Program-made: the position numbers and the translations under genes | Notes under the pieces: generated by a model | Databases searched by the model: none | Seen by the model: the letters and a program-made list of their open reading frames with translations, nothing else | What the model was told of the DNA's origin: nothing | Source of the DNA: Clostridia bacterium | Lineage (GTDB): Bacteria; Bacillota; Clostridia; Oscillospirales; Acutalibacteraceae | DNA: 49,339 nt | Assembly: GCA_017398425.1 (NCBI GenBank) | Contig: JAFQFZ010000002.1 | Coordinates: 1 to 49,339 of the forward strand | Reading direction: 5' to 3' | Shown here: positions 30,402-39,251 of the stretch, piece after piece | Layout: every line of letters begins with the position of its first letter | Position numbering within the stretch: the first letter of the stretch is position 1

Positions 30402-31346
30402 ATGAAAGGATACGGCGTATTATCGGTGCTTGTGATGGGGATATTGTTGCTTTTGCCGTCGGTGTTCGTTGCATCACCGCCCGAAACGGGACAAGCCGCT
30501 TTACCCGAGACACCTCCGAAGACCGCCTTCACCGTCGCACACAGCGACGGCACGACCGTCAGCGAGATCGCCGCTTACGATTTGACGTTGTATGAAACGA
30601 TGGCAACGGTCGCACCCGACGCCCCCGACGAAGCGATCAAGGCGCAAGCGGTCGTCTGCTACACCGCGTTTTGCTACCAGCGTCATACAAAGGAAGAGGG
30701 AAAAGCCGACGTGGCAACGACCGCTCTGCCGTTTCCCGAGGCGTACAGCGAGGCGTATTGGCAAGAACGATGGGGCGCGCAATACGAAACCAACGCACAG
30801 CGCTTTCGCGCCGCCGTGTCGGCGGTGGAGGGACAACGCCTGCTCTGCGACGGCAACCCCATCATGGCGGTGCATCACGCGATGAACAGCGGGCAAACCG
30901 AATCCGCCGCCGTGCTGTTCGGGCAAGAGATCCCGTATCTGCGCCCTGTATCCAGCGCCGCCGACGCGCTGAGCGTGGATCAGCTGTCCACCGTATCGAT
31001 CCCTGTCGAGGAGGTCAAACCCATCCTGTCCGCTCTCGTGACTGCCGAAGCGGTCGGGGAACCGTCGACGTGGTTCGGGGAAGCGGTGTGCACCGAGGCG
31101 GGAACGGTCACCACGATTACGGTGTGCGGCAAAAGCGTGAGCGGACAACAGATCATGCAGGCGTTTTCTCTGCCGTCGGCGGCGTTTGCGGTGCAGGTGC
31201 AAGACGGGGCGGTGATCTTCACGGTGCATGGCAGAGGACATTTTGTGGGACTCAGCGTGTATGGCGCGGCGGCGATGGCCGAGGATGGCGCGACGTATGA
31301 CACGATTTTGAAGCATTACTATACGGGTGCGGAGCTGAAAATATAA
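30402..31346 (+). CDS. SpoIID/LytB-domain protein (stage II sporulation protein D-like)
   Basis: This 314-residue secreted or membrane-anchored protein has an N-terminal hydrophobic segment (about 8-25). It then has the SpoIID pattern: DEAIKAQAVVCYTAFCYQ (the conserved Glu-Lys-Ala-Gln-Ala-Val helix) near residue 75 and a final GRGHFVGLSVYGAAAMAEDGATYDTILKHYYTGAEL. SpoIID is the lytic transglycosylase that trims septal peptidoglycan during engulfment. The usual HGxGMSQ motif is altered to HFVGLS, and the GGxT-like segment is NSGQTES, so activity is uncertain. It may be true SpoIID or a LytB-type relative; no other sporulation gene is adjacent. Confidence 0.8.
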   Translation: MKGYGVLSVLVMGILLLLPSVFVASPPETGQAALPETPPKTAFTVAHSDGTTVSEIAAYDLTLYETMATVAPDAPDEAIKAQAVVCYTAFCYQRHTKEEGKADVATTALPFPEAYSEAYWQERWGAQYETNAQRFRAAVSAVEGQRLLCDGNPIMAVHHAMNSGQTESAAVLFGQEIPYLRPVSSAADALSVDQLSTVSIPVEEVKPILSALVTAEAVGEPSTWFGEAVCTEAGTVTTITVCGKSVSGQQIMQAFSLPSAAFAVQVQDGAVIFTVHGRGHFVGLSVYGAAAMAEDGATYDTILKHYYTGAELKI

Positions 31347-31347
31347 G

Positions 31348-31382
31348 AACAGCGCGAGACACGGTGTGTCTCGCGCTGTTGT
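31348..31382. terminator. Terminator between the SpoIID-like gene and the SGNH hydrolase
   Basis: aacagcgcgagaca-cggtg-tgtctcgcgctgtt forms a 14-bp stem followed by GTTGT. It lies between convergent genes, with the T run weak on the plus strand. Confidence 0.75.
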
Positions 31383-31394
31383 TGTATGATGCTG

Positions 31395-32399
31395 TTACAG
31401 ATCCCATCCGGTCATATCGGACACTCTGCTGATCAGCACACCGGCACAGCGGTGGTGAGCGCGCAGATTCGGATGGTTCGCGGCACCGCGCTCATCCTCA
31501 AAGCCCCAAACGGATTGCATACGTTGGTATTGGACGCGGTCGCTTTCGAAGGCATCGATCGCTTCTTGAAGCGAGTCGTGCAAATGATCGGTCATCATGC
31601 CGTAGACCCAGAGGATCTTGGCGTTCGGATACACCTCCTGCAAGCGACGGATAAACGCCGTGATCGCTTGCTTGAAGGACTCTTTCTCTTCGTCGGTCTC
31701 GTCGCCGTAGGTGTCGTTTGTGCCGGCGTTGATGACGATGAGGTGCGGTTGGAAGCGTGCGTGATCCCACGGGGCGGGGTTCGATATGGTGGTCAGCTCC
31801 GTAAATTCGGGGATCAACGGCGCCACGTAGCGTTCGCAGTTGCGCCAGATACCGCGACCGGAGATGCACACAAAGTGCGATTCCGCGCCGAAGTGCGCGG
31901 CGGTCAATGCGGCGGCGGTGTTCGAACCGTCCTGCTCGGCGGTTTTGAAGCCGTTTCCGAGCCCCTTTGTCAGCACGCCGAAGCCGCAGGTGATGGAGTC
32001 GCCGATGAAGAGGATGCGACGATCGGGAAGCGTGGGACGAGGCAACAATGCCGCCTGCTCGCCGTCGATCTCGATGCGACGAAGAACGAGAGGCACGCTG
32101 TCGAGCACCTCGTTGTTACGCACGCAAAACACGCGATGGTCGCCGTCTTCGGTGGCGTCCACTTCGATCACGGTCTGCTCCGAAGAGACACACAGACGAT
32201 GGGAACGGTTGTCGACACGCACCTGTACGTACAACTGTTGGTTCAAATCGGGTGCGTCAAAATGAAAACGTACCGTCTTGCCGTGAAAGCGGAAAAAGAC
32301 GCCCGAGTTGGTCCAGTCAAACGCCAGCGCATCCTCGCGCTCGTCGGCGCGTCCGAGGACGTGCAGGTCGTTGTGGGGAAGAGAAACGGTTATCGACAT
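31395..32399 (-). CDS. SGNH/GDSL hydrolase with N-terminal beta-sandwich (CE2-like esterase)
   Basis: This 334-residue protein combines an N-terminal beta-rich domain (about 1-120) with a SGNH hydrolase domain. Active-site blocks are GDSITCGFGV (nucleophile Ser), SGRG, NAGTND and the final HPN (NHPNLRAHH, catalytic His). This layout matches carbohydrate esterase family 2, which removes acetyl groups from sugars. No signal peptide is visible, so it acts in the cytoplasm or is exported otherwise. ATG 32399 is chosen over GTG 32408 because of spacing from AAAAGGA. It is cotranscribed with the 94-residue protein upstream. Confidence 0.82.
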   Translation of the reverse strand: MSITVSLPHNDLHVLGRADEREDALAFDWTNSGVFFRFHGKTVRFHFDAPDLNQQLYVQVRVDNRSHRLCVSSEQTVIEVDATEDGDHRVFCVRNNEVLDSVPLVLRRIEIDGEQAALLPRPTLPDRRILFIGDSITCGFGVLTKGLGNGFKTAEQDGSNTAAALTAAHFGAESHFVCISGRGIWRNCERYVAPLIPEFTELTTISNPAPWDHARFQPHLIVINAGTNDTYGDETDEEKESFKQAITAFIRRLQEVYPNAKILWVYGMMTDHLHDSLQEAIDAFESDRVQYQRMQSVWGFEDERGAANHPNLRAHHRCAGVLISRVSDMTGWDL

Positions 32400-32422
32400 G
32401 AATGACACATCCTTTTAGGGGT

Positions 32423-32707
32423 TCACAGCGAGCGCTCGAGCCAAACAGCGCCCACGTCGAGCGCGCTGTACAGACCGTTTTTCTCGCTCTTCTTGAGAAT
32501 GCGATCCTTCATGCGAAGTTCTTCATCGGTGGAGAGAAGCTGCACCGACACGCGATCCGCGATCTCTTTGCCGTTGACGGTTTTGGTGGACAGCACCTGC
32601 ATCATGATGACGCATTTTTCCGCCAAATCGCCGTAGTAAATGGTGTTGCCCGAACGGACAAGGGGTTTGCCTTTATAGGTGAGGAATTCCTCTTTGTTCG
32701 CCGCCAT
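32423..32707 (-). CDS. Conserved small protein of unknown function
   Basis: This 94-residue soluble protein has a strong AAGGAGG ribosome binding site. The sequence has beta-strand-like segments (LTYKGKPLVRSGNTIYYGDL, CVIMMQVLST) and a charged C-terminal part (ILKKSEKNGLYSALDVGAVWLERSL). It looks like a conserved hypothetical family of Clostridia (from memory, unnamed). It is 23 bases upstream of the SGNH hydrolase and downstream of ireB. No function can be proposed. Confidence 0.75.
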   Translation of the reverse strand: MAANKEEFLTYKGKPLVRSGNTIYYGDLAEKCVIMMQVLSTKTVNGKEIADRVSVQLLSTDEELRMKDRILKKSEKNGLYSALDVGAVWLERSL

Positions 32708-32743
32708 AAAAAAGCCTCCTTAGAAAATGGGTGATATACGCAA

Positions 32744-32784
32744 CAAAAAGCGGCAGCAGGCACAAAGCTCACTGCCGCTTTGTT
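32744..32784 (-). terminator. Terminator after ireB
   Basis: The minus strand carries aagcggcag with ctgccgctt arms followed by TTTTTGTTG, separating ireB from the small-protein gene. Confidence 0.75.
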
Positions 32785-32800
32785 CGGTAGCGTATACGAA

Positions 32801-33046
32801 TCAGCTGTTCAGATAGGAACGCACCATCGAACGAAGCAACTCATCGCGATCCACCTTGCGGATGAGCGAACGCGCATTTTTGTTGGTCGTGATGTAGGTC
32901 GGATCTTCCGAAAGGATGTAGCCGACGAGCTGGTTGATGGGGTTGTAGCCCTTCTCCTGCAATGCGTCATACACCTCGGTGAGAATGGCCTTCATCTGTA
33001 ATTCCTTGTCGTCACCGATGGAAAATGTCATGGTATTGCCGCTCAT
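32801..33046 (-). CDS. ireB: IreB family regulatory protein (UPF0297)
   Basis: This 81-residue product matches the UPF0297/YrzL/IreB family along its length: [51 protein letters not shown] is nearly invariant. In Enterococcus IreB is phosphorylated by the PASTA kinase IreK and restrains intrinsic cephalosporin resistance. Family threonines lie near the N-terminus (here NTMTF). In many Firmicutes it precedes ruvX; here it stands alone with its own promoter and terminator. Confidence 0.93.
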   Translation of the reverse strand: MSGNTMTFSIGDDKELQMKAILTEVYDALQEKGYNPINQLVGYILSEDPTYITTNKNARSLIRKVDRDELLRSMVRSYLNS

Positions 33047-33100
33047 AGTCGTGCCTCCGTTCTTGATGAAATGTCCTATATGATAGAATATACAGCAGTA

Positions 33101-33129
33101 TTATAACGCATATTCCTCGATTTTGCAAC
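33101..33129 (-). promoter_or_regulatory. Promoter of ireB
   Basis: On the minus strand, TTGCAA (33129-33124), a 17-bp spacer and a perfect TATAAT (33106-33101) lie 54 bases before the ireB start, directly after the pheT stop. Confidence 0.8.
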
Positions 33130-33132
33130 CCT

Positions 33133-35523
33133 TTATGCGCGAAGTGTGCAGCCTTTTTCTTCGAGTTTCTTGAAAATCTTGTTCAAAGCGGGTTCGATGT
33201 CGCTGTCGGAGAGAGTACCCTCGTTACTGCGGAACCACAGACTGTACGCCACGCTCTTCTTGCCGGCTTCGATCTGCGCGCCTTGATAGACGTCGAACAG
33301 CTTGACCGATTCCAGCAGCTTACCGCCACCCAAACGGATCGCTTCTTCGATATCTGCCGCAGGCAATTCCGCATCGCACAGCAGTGCCAGGTCGCGCTCT
33401 ACGGCAGGGAAGCGGGGAAGCGGCTTGTACAGCACGAGCTTCGACTCCGCTTCGAACAACGCGGGAAGCTCGATCTGCGCAACATACGCGCGCGTCGTCA
33501 GGCCGACTTCCTCGGCGGTGTCGGGGTGCAACTCGCCGAACACCGCGATCGCCGTATCACCGCACATCACCGTCGCTTGACGACCGGGATGCAGGAACGG
33601 CTCGTTTGAGCGGACGTATTTAACGGTCAGATCAAACGCCGCAAACAGTTGCTCGATCAAGCCCTTCAGCGTGAAGAAGCTCTCCCCGTCACCGTACAGA
33701 CCGATCGACAGCGCCGGACGCTCGATGGGCTGTTCGGTCAGCGGCAGCGCCTTGGGGATGAACAGCTTGCTCACCTCAAACAGACGCACCGCCTTCGCTT
33801 TGCGGTTGAAGTTGGTGGCCATGACCGTCAACATACTGGTGAAAAGCTGCGTACGCATGGTGGAGTATTCGTCGCCGAGCGGGTTCTTGAGAACGACCGC
33901 CTGACGGCGCGCGTCGTCCGCAGGGAGCTTGAGCAGGTCGATCGCCTTGGAGCCGATGAACGAATAGGTCGTGATCTCCTGCAGACCGTTGGCGCACAGA
34001 AGCGCTTTGATGCGGTCGGTCTTGATGCGCTCGGGCAACTTCTTGCCGCGCGTGACCGCGCCCGTCATCGGCGTGCCGACGATGTGATCGTAGCCGTAAA
34101 TACGCATCACTTCTTCTGCAAGATCCGCACGACCCTCCACGTCGTCACGGAAGGAGGGAACGCGGCAGGTGAGCACGCCGTCCTCGAGCGTCGTTTCGAT
34201 GCAAAGGCTGTTCAAGATCTCCGCCATCGTCTCGTGGGGAACGCTGACACCCAGCAGATCGGTGATGCTGTCCGCCTTGACGGTCAGCACACGCGGCGCG
34301 GGAAGCGACTCGTAACGGTCGATCACGCCGCCGAGCACGTCGCCGGCATCGAGTTCGTCGATGAGCTGCAGAGCGCGCTCCATGGCGTATTCCACGGTGT
34401 GGATGTCCACGCCCTTTTCAAAGCGTGCCGACGATTCGGTGCGCATGCCGAGTGCACGCGCCGTGCGGCGCACGCTGTCGCGGCGGAACTTCGCGCATTC
34501 GAGGAAGAGGTCTTGGCTGTCCTCCTTGATCTCGCTGTTGAGACCGCCCATGATACCGGCCGGACACGAGGGATTCTCGGCGTCGGCAATGACGAGCATA
34601 TCAGAGGTGAGCGTGTGATCTTTGCCGTCGAGCGTCGTCATCGGCTCGCCGTCCTTGGCGCGGCGCACGATGATCTTCGCACCCGCGATATCACGCAGGT
34701 CAAACGCATGCATCGGTTGACCCGTTTCGAGCATGACAAAGTTGGTGATGTCGACGATGTTGTTGATGGGGCGCATACCCGCCGCTTTCAGACAATCCTT
34801 CATCCAGTCGGGCGACGGCGCGATGCGCAGGTTCTTCACCACGCGACCGAGGTAGCGCGGGCAGAGGTCGTAATCGGTGACCTCGATATCAATGTGGTTT
34901 TTCATGTCGTCCTCAACGGTCTTGTAGGACGGGGCGGGCAGACGGAATTCCGTCTTAAGCGCCACGGCGATCTCGCGCGCCACACCGAGAACACTGTTGC
35001 AGTCGGGGCGGTTGGCGGTGATCTTAAAGTCGATGACGGTGTCGTTGAGGCGAAGCACTTCGCGCATATCCGTGCCGGGGACAATATCCTCGTTCAGGAT
35101 CAAAATGCCGTACACCTCGGCACCGGGATAGTCGGAATCCTTCAGGCACAGCTCCTCACCCGAGCAGAGCATACCGTTCGACGGCACGCCGCGCAGCTTG
35201 CCTTTTTTGATGTGCATACCGTTGGGAAGGTGGGAATCGTGCAATGCGGCGGGGACGATCGCGCCCTCAAAGACATTGTCCGCGCCGGTGACGATCTGCA
35301 CCGTTTCTTCGGCACCGATGTCCATCGTGCAGATCTGCAGTTTATCCGCGTCGGGATGCTTCTCCAGACGCACGATGCGCGCCGCAACCACGTTTTGCAT
35401 GGTCTCGCTCAGATCTTCAATGCCTTCGACCTCAAAACCGCTCATGACCATTTTGTCGCAGAGTTCCTCCACGGGAACGTCAATATCGACATAGCGGCGA
35501 AGCCAGCTCAACGAAATTTTCAT
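33133..35523 (-). CDS. pheT: Phenylalanyl-tRNA synthetase beta subunit
   Basis: PheT forms the alpha2-beta2 synthetase with PheS. The 796-residue product has the EMAP-like tRNA-binding domain (about 40-150, with KHPDADKLQICTMDIG), the B3/B4 editing domain (CPRYLGRVVKNLRIAPSPDWMKD onward), the B5 domain, the inactive catalytic-like core, and the C-terminal ferredoxin-like anticodon-binding domain. Length matches bacterial PheT. It starts 15 bases after pheS with AAGGAGG upstream and is controlled by the pheS T-box. Confidence 0.97.
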   Translation of the reverse strand: MKISLSWLRRYVDIDVPVEELCDKMVMSGFEVEGIEDLSETMQNVVAARIVRLEKHPDADKLQICTMDIGAEETVQIVTGADNVFEGAIVPAALHDSHLPNGMHIKKGKLRGVPSNGMLCSGEELCLKDSDYPGAEVYGILILNEDIVPGTDMREVLRLNDTVIDFKITANRPDCNSVLGVAREIAVALKTEFRLPAPSYKTVEDDMKNHIDIEVTDYDLCPRYLGRVVKNLRIAPSPDWMKDCLKAAGMRPINNIVDITNFVMLETGQPMHAFDLRDIAGAKIIVRRAKDGEPMTTLDGKDHTLTSDMLVIADAENPSCPAGIMGGLNSEIKEDSQDLFLECAKFRRDSVRRTARALGMRTESSARFEKGVDIHTVEYAMERALQLIDELDAGDVLGGVIDRYESLPAPRVLTVKADSITDLLGVSVPHETMAEILNSLCIETTLEDGVLTCRVPSFRDDVEGRADLAEEVMRIYGYDHIVGTPMTGAVTRGKKLPERIKTDRIKALLCANGLQEITTYSFIGSKAIDLLKLPADDARRQAVVLKNPLGDEYSTMRTQLFTSMLTVMATNFNRKAKAVRLFEVSKLFIPKALPLTEQPIERPALSIGLYGDGESFFTLKGLIEQLFAAFDLTVKYVRSNEPFLHPGRQATVMCGDTAIAVFGELHPDTAEEVGLTTRAYVAQIELPALFEAESKLVLYKPLPRFPAVERDLALLCDAELPAADIEEAIRLGGGKLLESVKLFDVYQGAQIEAGKKSVAYSLWFRSNEGTLSDSDIEPALNKIFKKLEEKGCTLRA

Positions 35524-35538
35524 ACTGTCGATACCTCC

Positions 35539-36558
35539 TTAAAATTGGTCGAGAAAACGCACGTCGTTTTCAAACAGCAAGCGGATGTCGCTGATCTTGT
35601 GGCGGGTGGTGGTCAAACGGTCCAGACCGATGCCGAACGCAAAACCGCTGTATTCTTCGGGGTCGATGCCGCAACCGCTGAGCACGCGCGGATGCACCAT
35701 GCCCGCACCGAGGATCTCGATCCAGCCGGTGCCTTTGCACACGCGGCAACCTTCGCCGCCGCATTCCGAGCAGGACACGTCCACTTCGACGCTCGGCTCG
35801 GTGAACGGGAAGAACGAGGGGCGGAACTTGACCTTGGTCTGCGGACCGTAGATCTCGCGGGCGAATTGCTCCAGCACGCCCTTCAGGTCGCACATCGTGA
35901 TGCCTTTATCCACGACAAGACCCTCCACCTGATGGAACACGGGGGAGTGGGTCGCGTCCACTTCGTCGGCGCGGAACACGCGACCGGGGCAGATGATGCG
36001 GATGGGAGGCTTGCGGTTTTCCATCGTGCGGATCTGCGCGGCGGAGGTTTGGGTTCTCAGCAGCAGATTGTCCGCCAAATAAAAGGTATCCTGCATATCG
36101 CGTGCCGGGTGATCGGCAGGGACGTTGAGCGCTTCAAAGTTGTAGTAATCGGTCTCCGCTTCGGGACCGTCCACCACGTCAAAGCCCATCGAACGGAAAA
36201 TGTCAATGAGGTCTTCCAGCACGTTGTTCAGGGGATGCAGGCCGCCGACGGTGCGTTGTTCGCCGGGGAGAGTGACGTCGATGGTCTCCGCAGCAAGACG
36301 CGCGTTCTTCGCTTCCGAAGCGAGCACCGATGCCTTGGTTTCCAGCTTTTCCTCCAGCAGTTGACGCAGCTCGTTGACCATCTGTCCGATGACGGGACGC
36401 TCCTCGGCGGGGACACTTCCCATGCCGCGCAGGAGCGCGGTCAACTCACCTTTTTTACCAAGCATCCGAATGCGGAAATCCTCGATCTCTTTTTGCGAGG
36501 ACAACGCATCCAGCTGTGCGAGCGCTTCGACGCGCAACGCTTCCAGTTGTTGTTTCAT
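35539..36558 (-). CDS. pheS: Phenylalanyl-tRNA synthetase alpha subunit
   Basis: PheS is the class II catalytic subunit charging tRNA-Phe. The 339-residue product has an N-terminal coiled coil (about 1-85), motif 2 region [45 protein letters not shown], and motif 3 [17 protein letters not shown] Cys cluster ([17 protein letters not shown], about residues 263-279) forms a probable zinc-binding insert, seen in many Firmicutes PheS. Translation starts at ATG 36558 after AAAGGA. Confidence 0.97.
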   Translation of the reverse strand: MKQQLEALRVEALAQLDALSSQKEIEDFRIRMLGKKGELTALLRGMGSVPAEERPVIGQMVNELRQLLEEKLETKASVLASEAKNARLAAETIDVTLPGEQRTVGGLHPLNNVLEDLIDIFRSMGFDVVDGPEAETDYYNFEALNVPADHPARDMQDTFYLADNLLLRTQTSAAQIRTMENRKPPIRIICPGRVFRADEVDATHSPVFHQVEGLVVDKGITMCDLKGVLEQFAREIYGPQTKVKFRPSFFPFTEPSVEVDVSCSECGGEGCRVCKGTGWIEILGAGMVHPRVLSGCGIDPEEYSGFAFGIGLDRLTTTRHKISDIRLLFENDVRFLDQF

Positions 36559-36623
36559 GTTCGCAGATTCCTTTCTTTGATTGGATTTTCAGAAAAAACG
36601 AAAAAGGAGTGGTGTGCGGAAAC

Positions 36624-36897
36624 AAAAAACGCCCTCGTCCCACACGATAGGGACGAAGACGAAACGCTCCGCGGTACCACCCTGATTTTTGCTCGAAAAG
36701 CCACTGCTCGAAGCAAACACTCCTGCGGCCGGTAACGGGGCCTGCCGTCAACACCTACTGCGACACGGGGTCGGTTCAGCATTGCCGCTCGAAAGGGAAC
36801 TTCGGTCACACGCGATCCTCCGATCGCTTTCAGCCGTGGCGATCGTCTCTGTGGGGGATGAAGGGGTGCGCTTACTTCCTTTGTCAACGCGTTAATC
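36624..36897 (-). promoter_or_regulatory. T-box riboswitch of pheST
   Basis: The 5' leader contains the invariant T-box sequence AGGGTGGTACCGCG (36684-36671). It is followed by a 12-bp terminator stem (36662-36651 with 36642-36631) and a T6 tract. The AGTA-type stem I element is present, and a TTC codon at 36799-36797, before CCTTTCGAGC, is a candidate Phe specifier. Uncharged tRNA-Phe would stabilise the antiterminator and allow pheST transcription. This explains the 500-base gap between pheS and pyrH. Confidence 0.92.
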
Positions 36898-36903
36898 GAA
36901 TTC

Positions 36904-36932
36904 AGTTTACCATAAGAAATATAAAAAGTCAA
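36904..36932 (-). promoter_or_regulatory. Promoter of the pheST T-box transcript
   Basis: On the minus strand, TTGACT (36932-36927), a 17-bp spacer and TAAACT (36909-36904). Confidence 0.75.
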
Positions 36933-36991
36933 GTGGTGCGGCACAACGGATCGAAAAAGAAAAACAATTCATAAAAAATGTCGGCTACACC

Positions 36992-37020
36992 TTTACAGAA
37001 GCTGAAAAATATTGTAAAAT
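36992..37020 (+). promoter_or_regulatory. Promoter of pyrH
   Basis: TTTACA (36992-36997), a 17-bp spacer and TAAAAT (37015-37020) lie 47 bases before the pyrH ATG. Confidence 0.7.
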
Positions 37021-37067
37021 GAAAACGTCTTTGGAACAAACTATATTGAAAACGGAAGTGACGCGAT

Positions 37068-37772
37068 ATGCAACCCAAGTATAAACGCATTCTTTTGAAA
37101 TTGAGCGGCGAGGCGATGGCCGGTGCCGCGAAAACCGGTTTGGATTTTGACACAGTCTTGACGTTTGCCGAAGCCATCAAGGAGTGTGCCGACATGGGCG
37201 TGGAGATCGCCATTGTGGTCGGCGGCGGCAACTTCTGGCGCGGTCGTACCAGCGGCAAGATGGACCGCACCCGCGCAGACCATATGGGCATGCTTGCTAC
37301 CACCATCAACGCGCTCGGCTTGGCGGACGCGCTCGAGCAGCTCGACTGCCAGGTGCGTGTGCAGACCGGCATCGCGATGAACCAGATCGCCGAGCCGTAC
37401 ATTCGTGCGCGTGCGGTGCGCCACCTCGAAAAGGGTCGCGTGGTCATTTTCGGTTGCGGTACCGGCAACCCCTTCTTCTCGACCGACACGGCGGCGGCTC
37501 TGCGCGCGGCGGAGATCGAAGCGGACATCATCTTCAAAGCCAGCATGGTGGACGGCGTGTACGACAGCGACCCGAAGAAGAATCCCGATGCGGTCAAGTT
37601 TGACCACATTTCCTATCTCGACGTTCTCAACAAGGATCTCAAGGTGATGGATTCGACTGCCGCGACGCTGTGCATGGACAACAACATCCCGATCCTGGTC
37701 TTTAACCTGCAGGATCCGCATAACATTGTGCGAGCGGTCGCAGGTGAGGCGATCGGCACGATCGTCGGCTAA
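37068..37772 (+). CDS. pyrH: UMP kinase
   Basis: PyrH phosphorylates UMP to UDP. The 234-residue amino-acid-kinase-fold protein has [14 protein letters not shown] at the N-terminus, the nucleotide loop [33 protein letters not shown], the substrate strand [20 protein letters not shown] and [15 protein letters not shown]. It opens the conserved pyrH-frr-uppS-cdsA series; rpsB-tsf, often just upstream, are replaced by divergent pheST here. It completes UMP use started by Upp. Confidence 0.97.
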   Translation: MQPKYKRILLKLSGEAMAGAAKTGLDFDTVLTFAEAIKECADMGVEIAIVVGGGNFWRGRTSGKMDRTRADHMGMLATTINALGLADALEQLDCQVRVQTGIAMNQIAEPYIRARAVRHLEKGRVVIFGCGTGNPFFSTDTAAALRAAEIEADIIFKASMVDGVYDSDPKKNPDAVKFDHISYLDVLNKDLKVMDSTAATLCMDNNIPILVFNLQDPHNIVRAVAGEAIGTIVG

Positions 37773-37826
37773 GCGTGTATATTCGGTGCAGTACGCACCT
37801 TGTCAGATAAAGAAAGGGTTATGATC

Positions 37827-38381
37827 ATGAAAGAAATTTTGAATAAGTGCGAAGAAAAAATGGGCAAGTCGGTGCAGGCGCTTCTCAACGAGTATGCAAC
37901 CATCCGTGCCGGCCGTGCCAATCCCGGCGTCCTCGACAAGATCTCCGTGGAGTACTACGGTGTACCCTCTCCCGTCAACCAAGTGGCGGCGATCTCGGTG
38001 CCCGATGCGCGTACCCTGCTGATCACTCCGTGGGACAAGAGCACGCTTCGTGACATTGAGCGTGCGATCCTGACGTCGGACATCGGTCTCAATCCGCAAA
38101 ACGACGGCAGCGTCATTCGCCTGCAATTCCCGCCCCTCAACGAGGAGCGTCGTCGCGAGTTGGGCAAAACGATCTACAAATACGCCGAAGAGGCGAAGGT
38201 CGCGGTGCGCTCGATCCGTCGTGACGGCATCGAAAAGCTCAAAGAAAGCAAAAAGGCGGGCGACCTGACCGAGGATGATCTGAAGATCGCCGAAAAGAAG
38301 ATGCAGGATCTGACCGACAAGTTCTGCAAGGAGATCGACACGGAAGCAGCGGCCAAGGAGAAGGAGATCATGGAGCTGTAA
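37827..38381 (+). CDS. frr: Ribosome recycling factor
   Basis: Frr splits post-termination ribosomes with EF-G. The 184-residue protein has the standard length and signature: IRAGRANPGVLDKISVEYYGVPSPVNQVAAISVPDARTL and the long three-helix bundle ending EIDTEAAAKEKEIMEL. I chose ATG 37827, which is 8 nt from AAAGGG, over ATG 37821, which is too close. It follows pyrH as in most Firmicutes. Confidence 0.97.
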   Translation: MKEILNKCEEKMGKSVQALLNEYATIRAGRANPGVLDKISVEYYGVPSPVNQVAAISVPDARTLLITPWDKSTLRDIERAILTSDIGLNPQNDGSVIRLQFPPLNEERRRELGKTIYKYAEEAKVAVRSIRRDGIEKLKESKKAGDLTEDDLKIAEKKMQDLTDKFCKEIDTEAAAKEKEIMEL

Positions 38382-38408
38382 TCCCGATCTCGATACAGGT
38401 GAACAACG

Positions 38409-38434
38409 GGCGAACGGGACAGTTCGCCTGTTTT
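38409..38434 (+). terminator. Weak terminator between frr and uppS
   Basis: ggcgaac (38409-38415) and gttcgcc (38422-38428) arms followed by TGTTTT; probably a partial attenuator within the operon. Confidence 0.5.
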
Positions 38435-38470
38435 CCATATCTACGGTATACCGTTATGAGGTGATGCGCA

Positions 38471-39223
38471 GTGGCGCTGTTTCGAAAAAAGGCTCCCGAG
38501 TTGACGCTCGAATCGCTTCCGCGTGAGGCGTATCCGGCGCATATCGGGTTTATCATGGACGGCAACGGCCGTTGGGCAAAGAAACGCGGTTTGCCGCGTC
38601 GCATGGGACACGTGAGCGGCGCGCAGACGTTCCGCAAGATCGTCAAAGCGTGCGAGGCACGCGGCATTCAGTCGGCAACGTTTTATGCGTTTTCGACCGA
38701 AAACTGGAAGCGTCCGCAAGAAGAAGTCGACGCGATCATGGATCTGCTTCGCGACTACCTCAAGGAATCCCTGAAGGATTTCAAAGGGGAAAACATTCGT
38801 ACCAAATTCATCGGTGACCGTTCGGCTCTCGCGCCCGACATCGTCGCGCTCATGGAAGAGGCGGAAGCCGAAACGGCGCACAAAACGGGTTTGACGCTGA
38901 ACATCGCTTTGAACTACGGCGGCCGTCATGAGCTGGTCGGTGCGATCCGTATGCTTGCCGAGCAGGTCAAGGACGGAACGCTCCTCGCAGAGCAGATCGA
39001 TGAACAGCGCGTGTCCGACACACTCGATACGGTCGGACAGCCCGACCCCGATCTGATCATCCGTCCGAGCGGCGAATACCGCACCAGCAACTTCCTGCTG
39101 TGGCAGTCGGCGTACGCCGAGTATGTGTTTATGGACGTGCTGTGGCCGGATTTTTCGGCAGAGCATTTGGATCGTGCTATTTTGGAATATGCACGACGCC
39201 ATCGTCGGTTCGGCGGTGTATAA
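38471..39223 (+). CDS. uppS: Isoprenyl transferase (undecaprenyl diphosphate synthase)
   Basis: UppS adds cis-isoprene units to farnesyl diphosphate, forming undecaprenyl diphosphate, the lipid carrier of cell-wall synthesis. The 250-residue protein shows HIGFIMDGNGRWAKKRG with catalytic Asp30, FYAFSTENWKRP, LNYGGRHE, and the C-terminal RPSGEYRTSNFLLWQSAYAEY signature. It starts with GTG at 38471. Its substrate precursors come from the MEP pathway, of which dxr and ispG lie downstream. Confidence 0.96.
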   Translation: MALFRKKAPELTLESLPREAYPAHIGFIMDGNGRWAKKRGLPRRMGHVSGAQTFRKIVKACEARGIQSATFYAFSTENWKRPQEEVDAIMDLLRDYLKESLKDFKGENIRTKFIGDRSALAPDIVALMEEAEAETAHKTGLTLNIALNYGGRHELVGAIRMLAEQVKDGTLLAEQIDEQRVSDTLDTVGQPDPDLIIRPSGEYRTSNFLLWQSAYAEYVFMDVLWPDFSAEHLDRAILEYARRHRRFGGV

Positions 39224-39251
39224 GGAGAACGAGCGAAAGGTTTGTGAGGAA

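Noticed and set aside
33649-36735. A 1028-codon open frame antisense to pheS/pheT
   Set aside because: Its sequence is low-complexity Arg/Val/His-rich and it runs through the pheST genes, T-box and terminator; it has no recognisable protein features.
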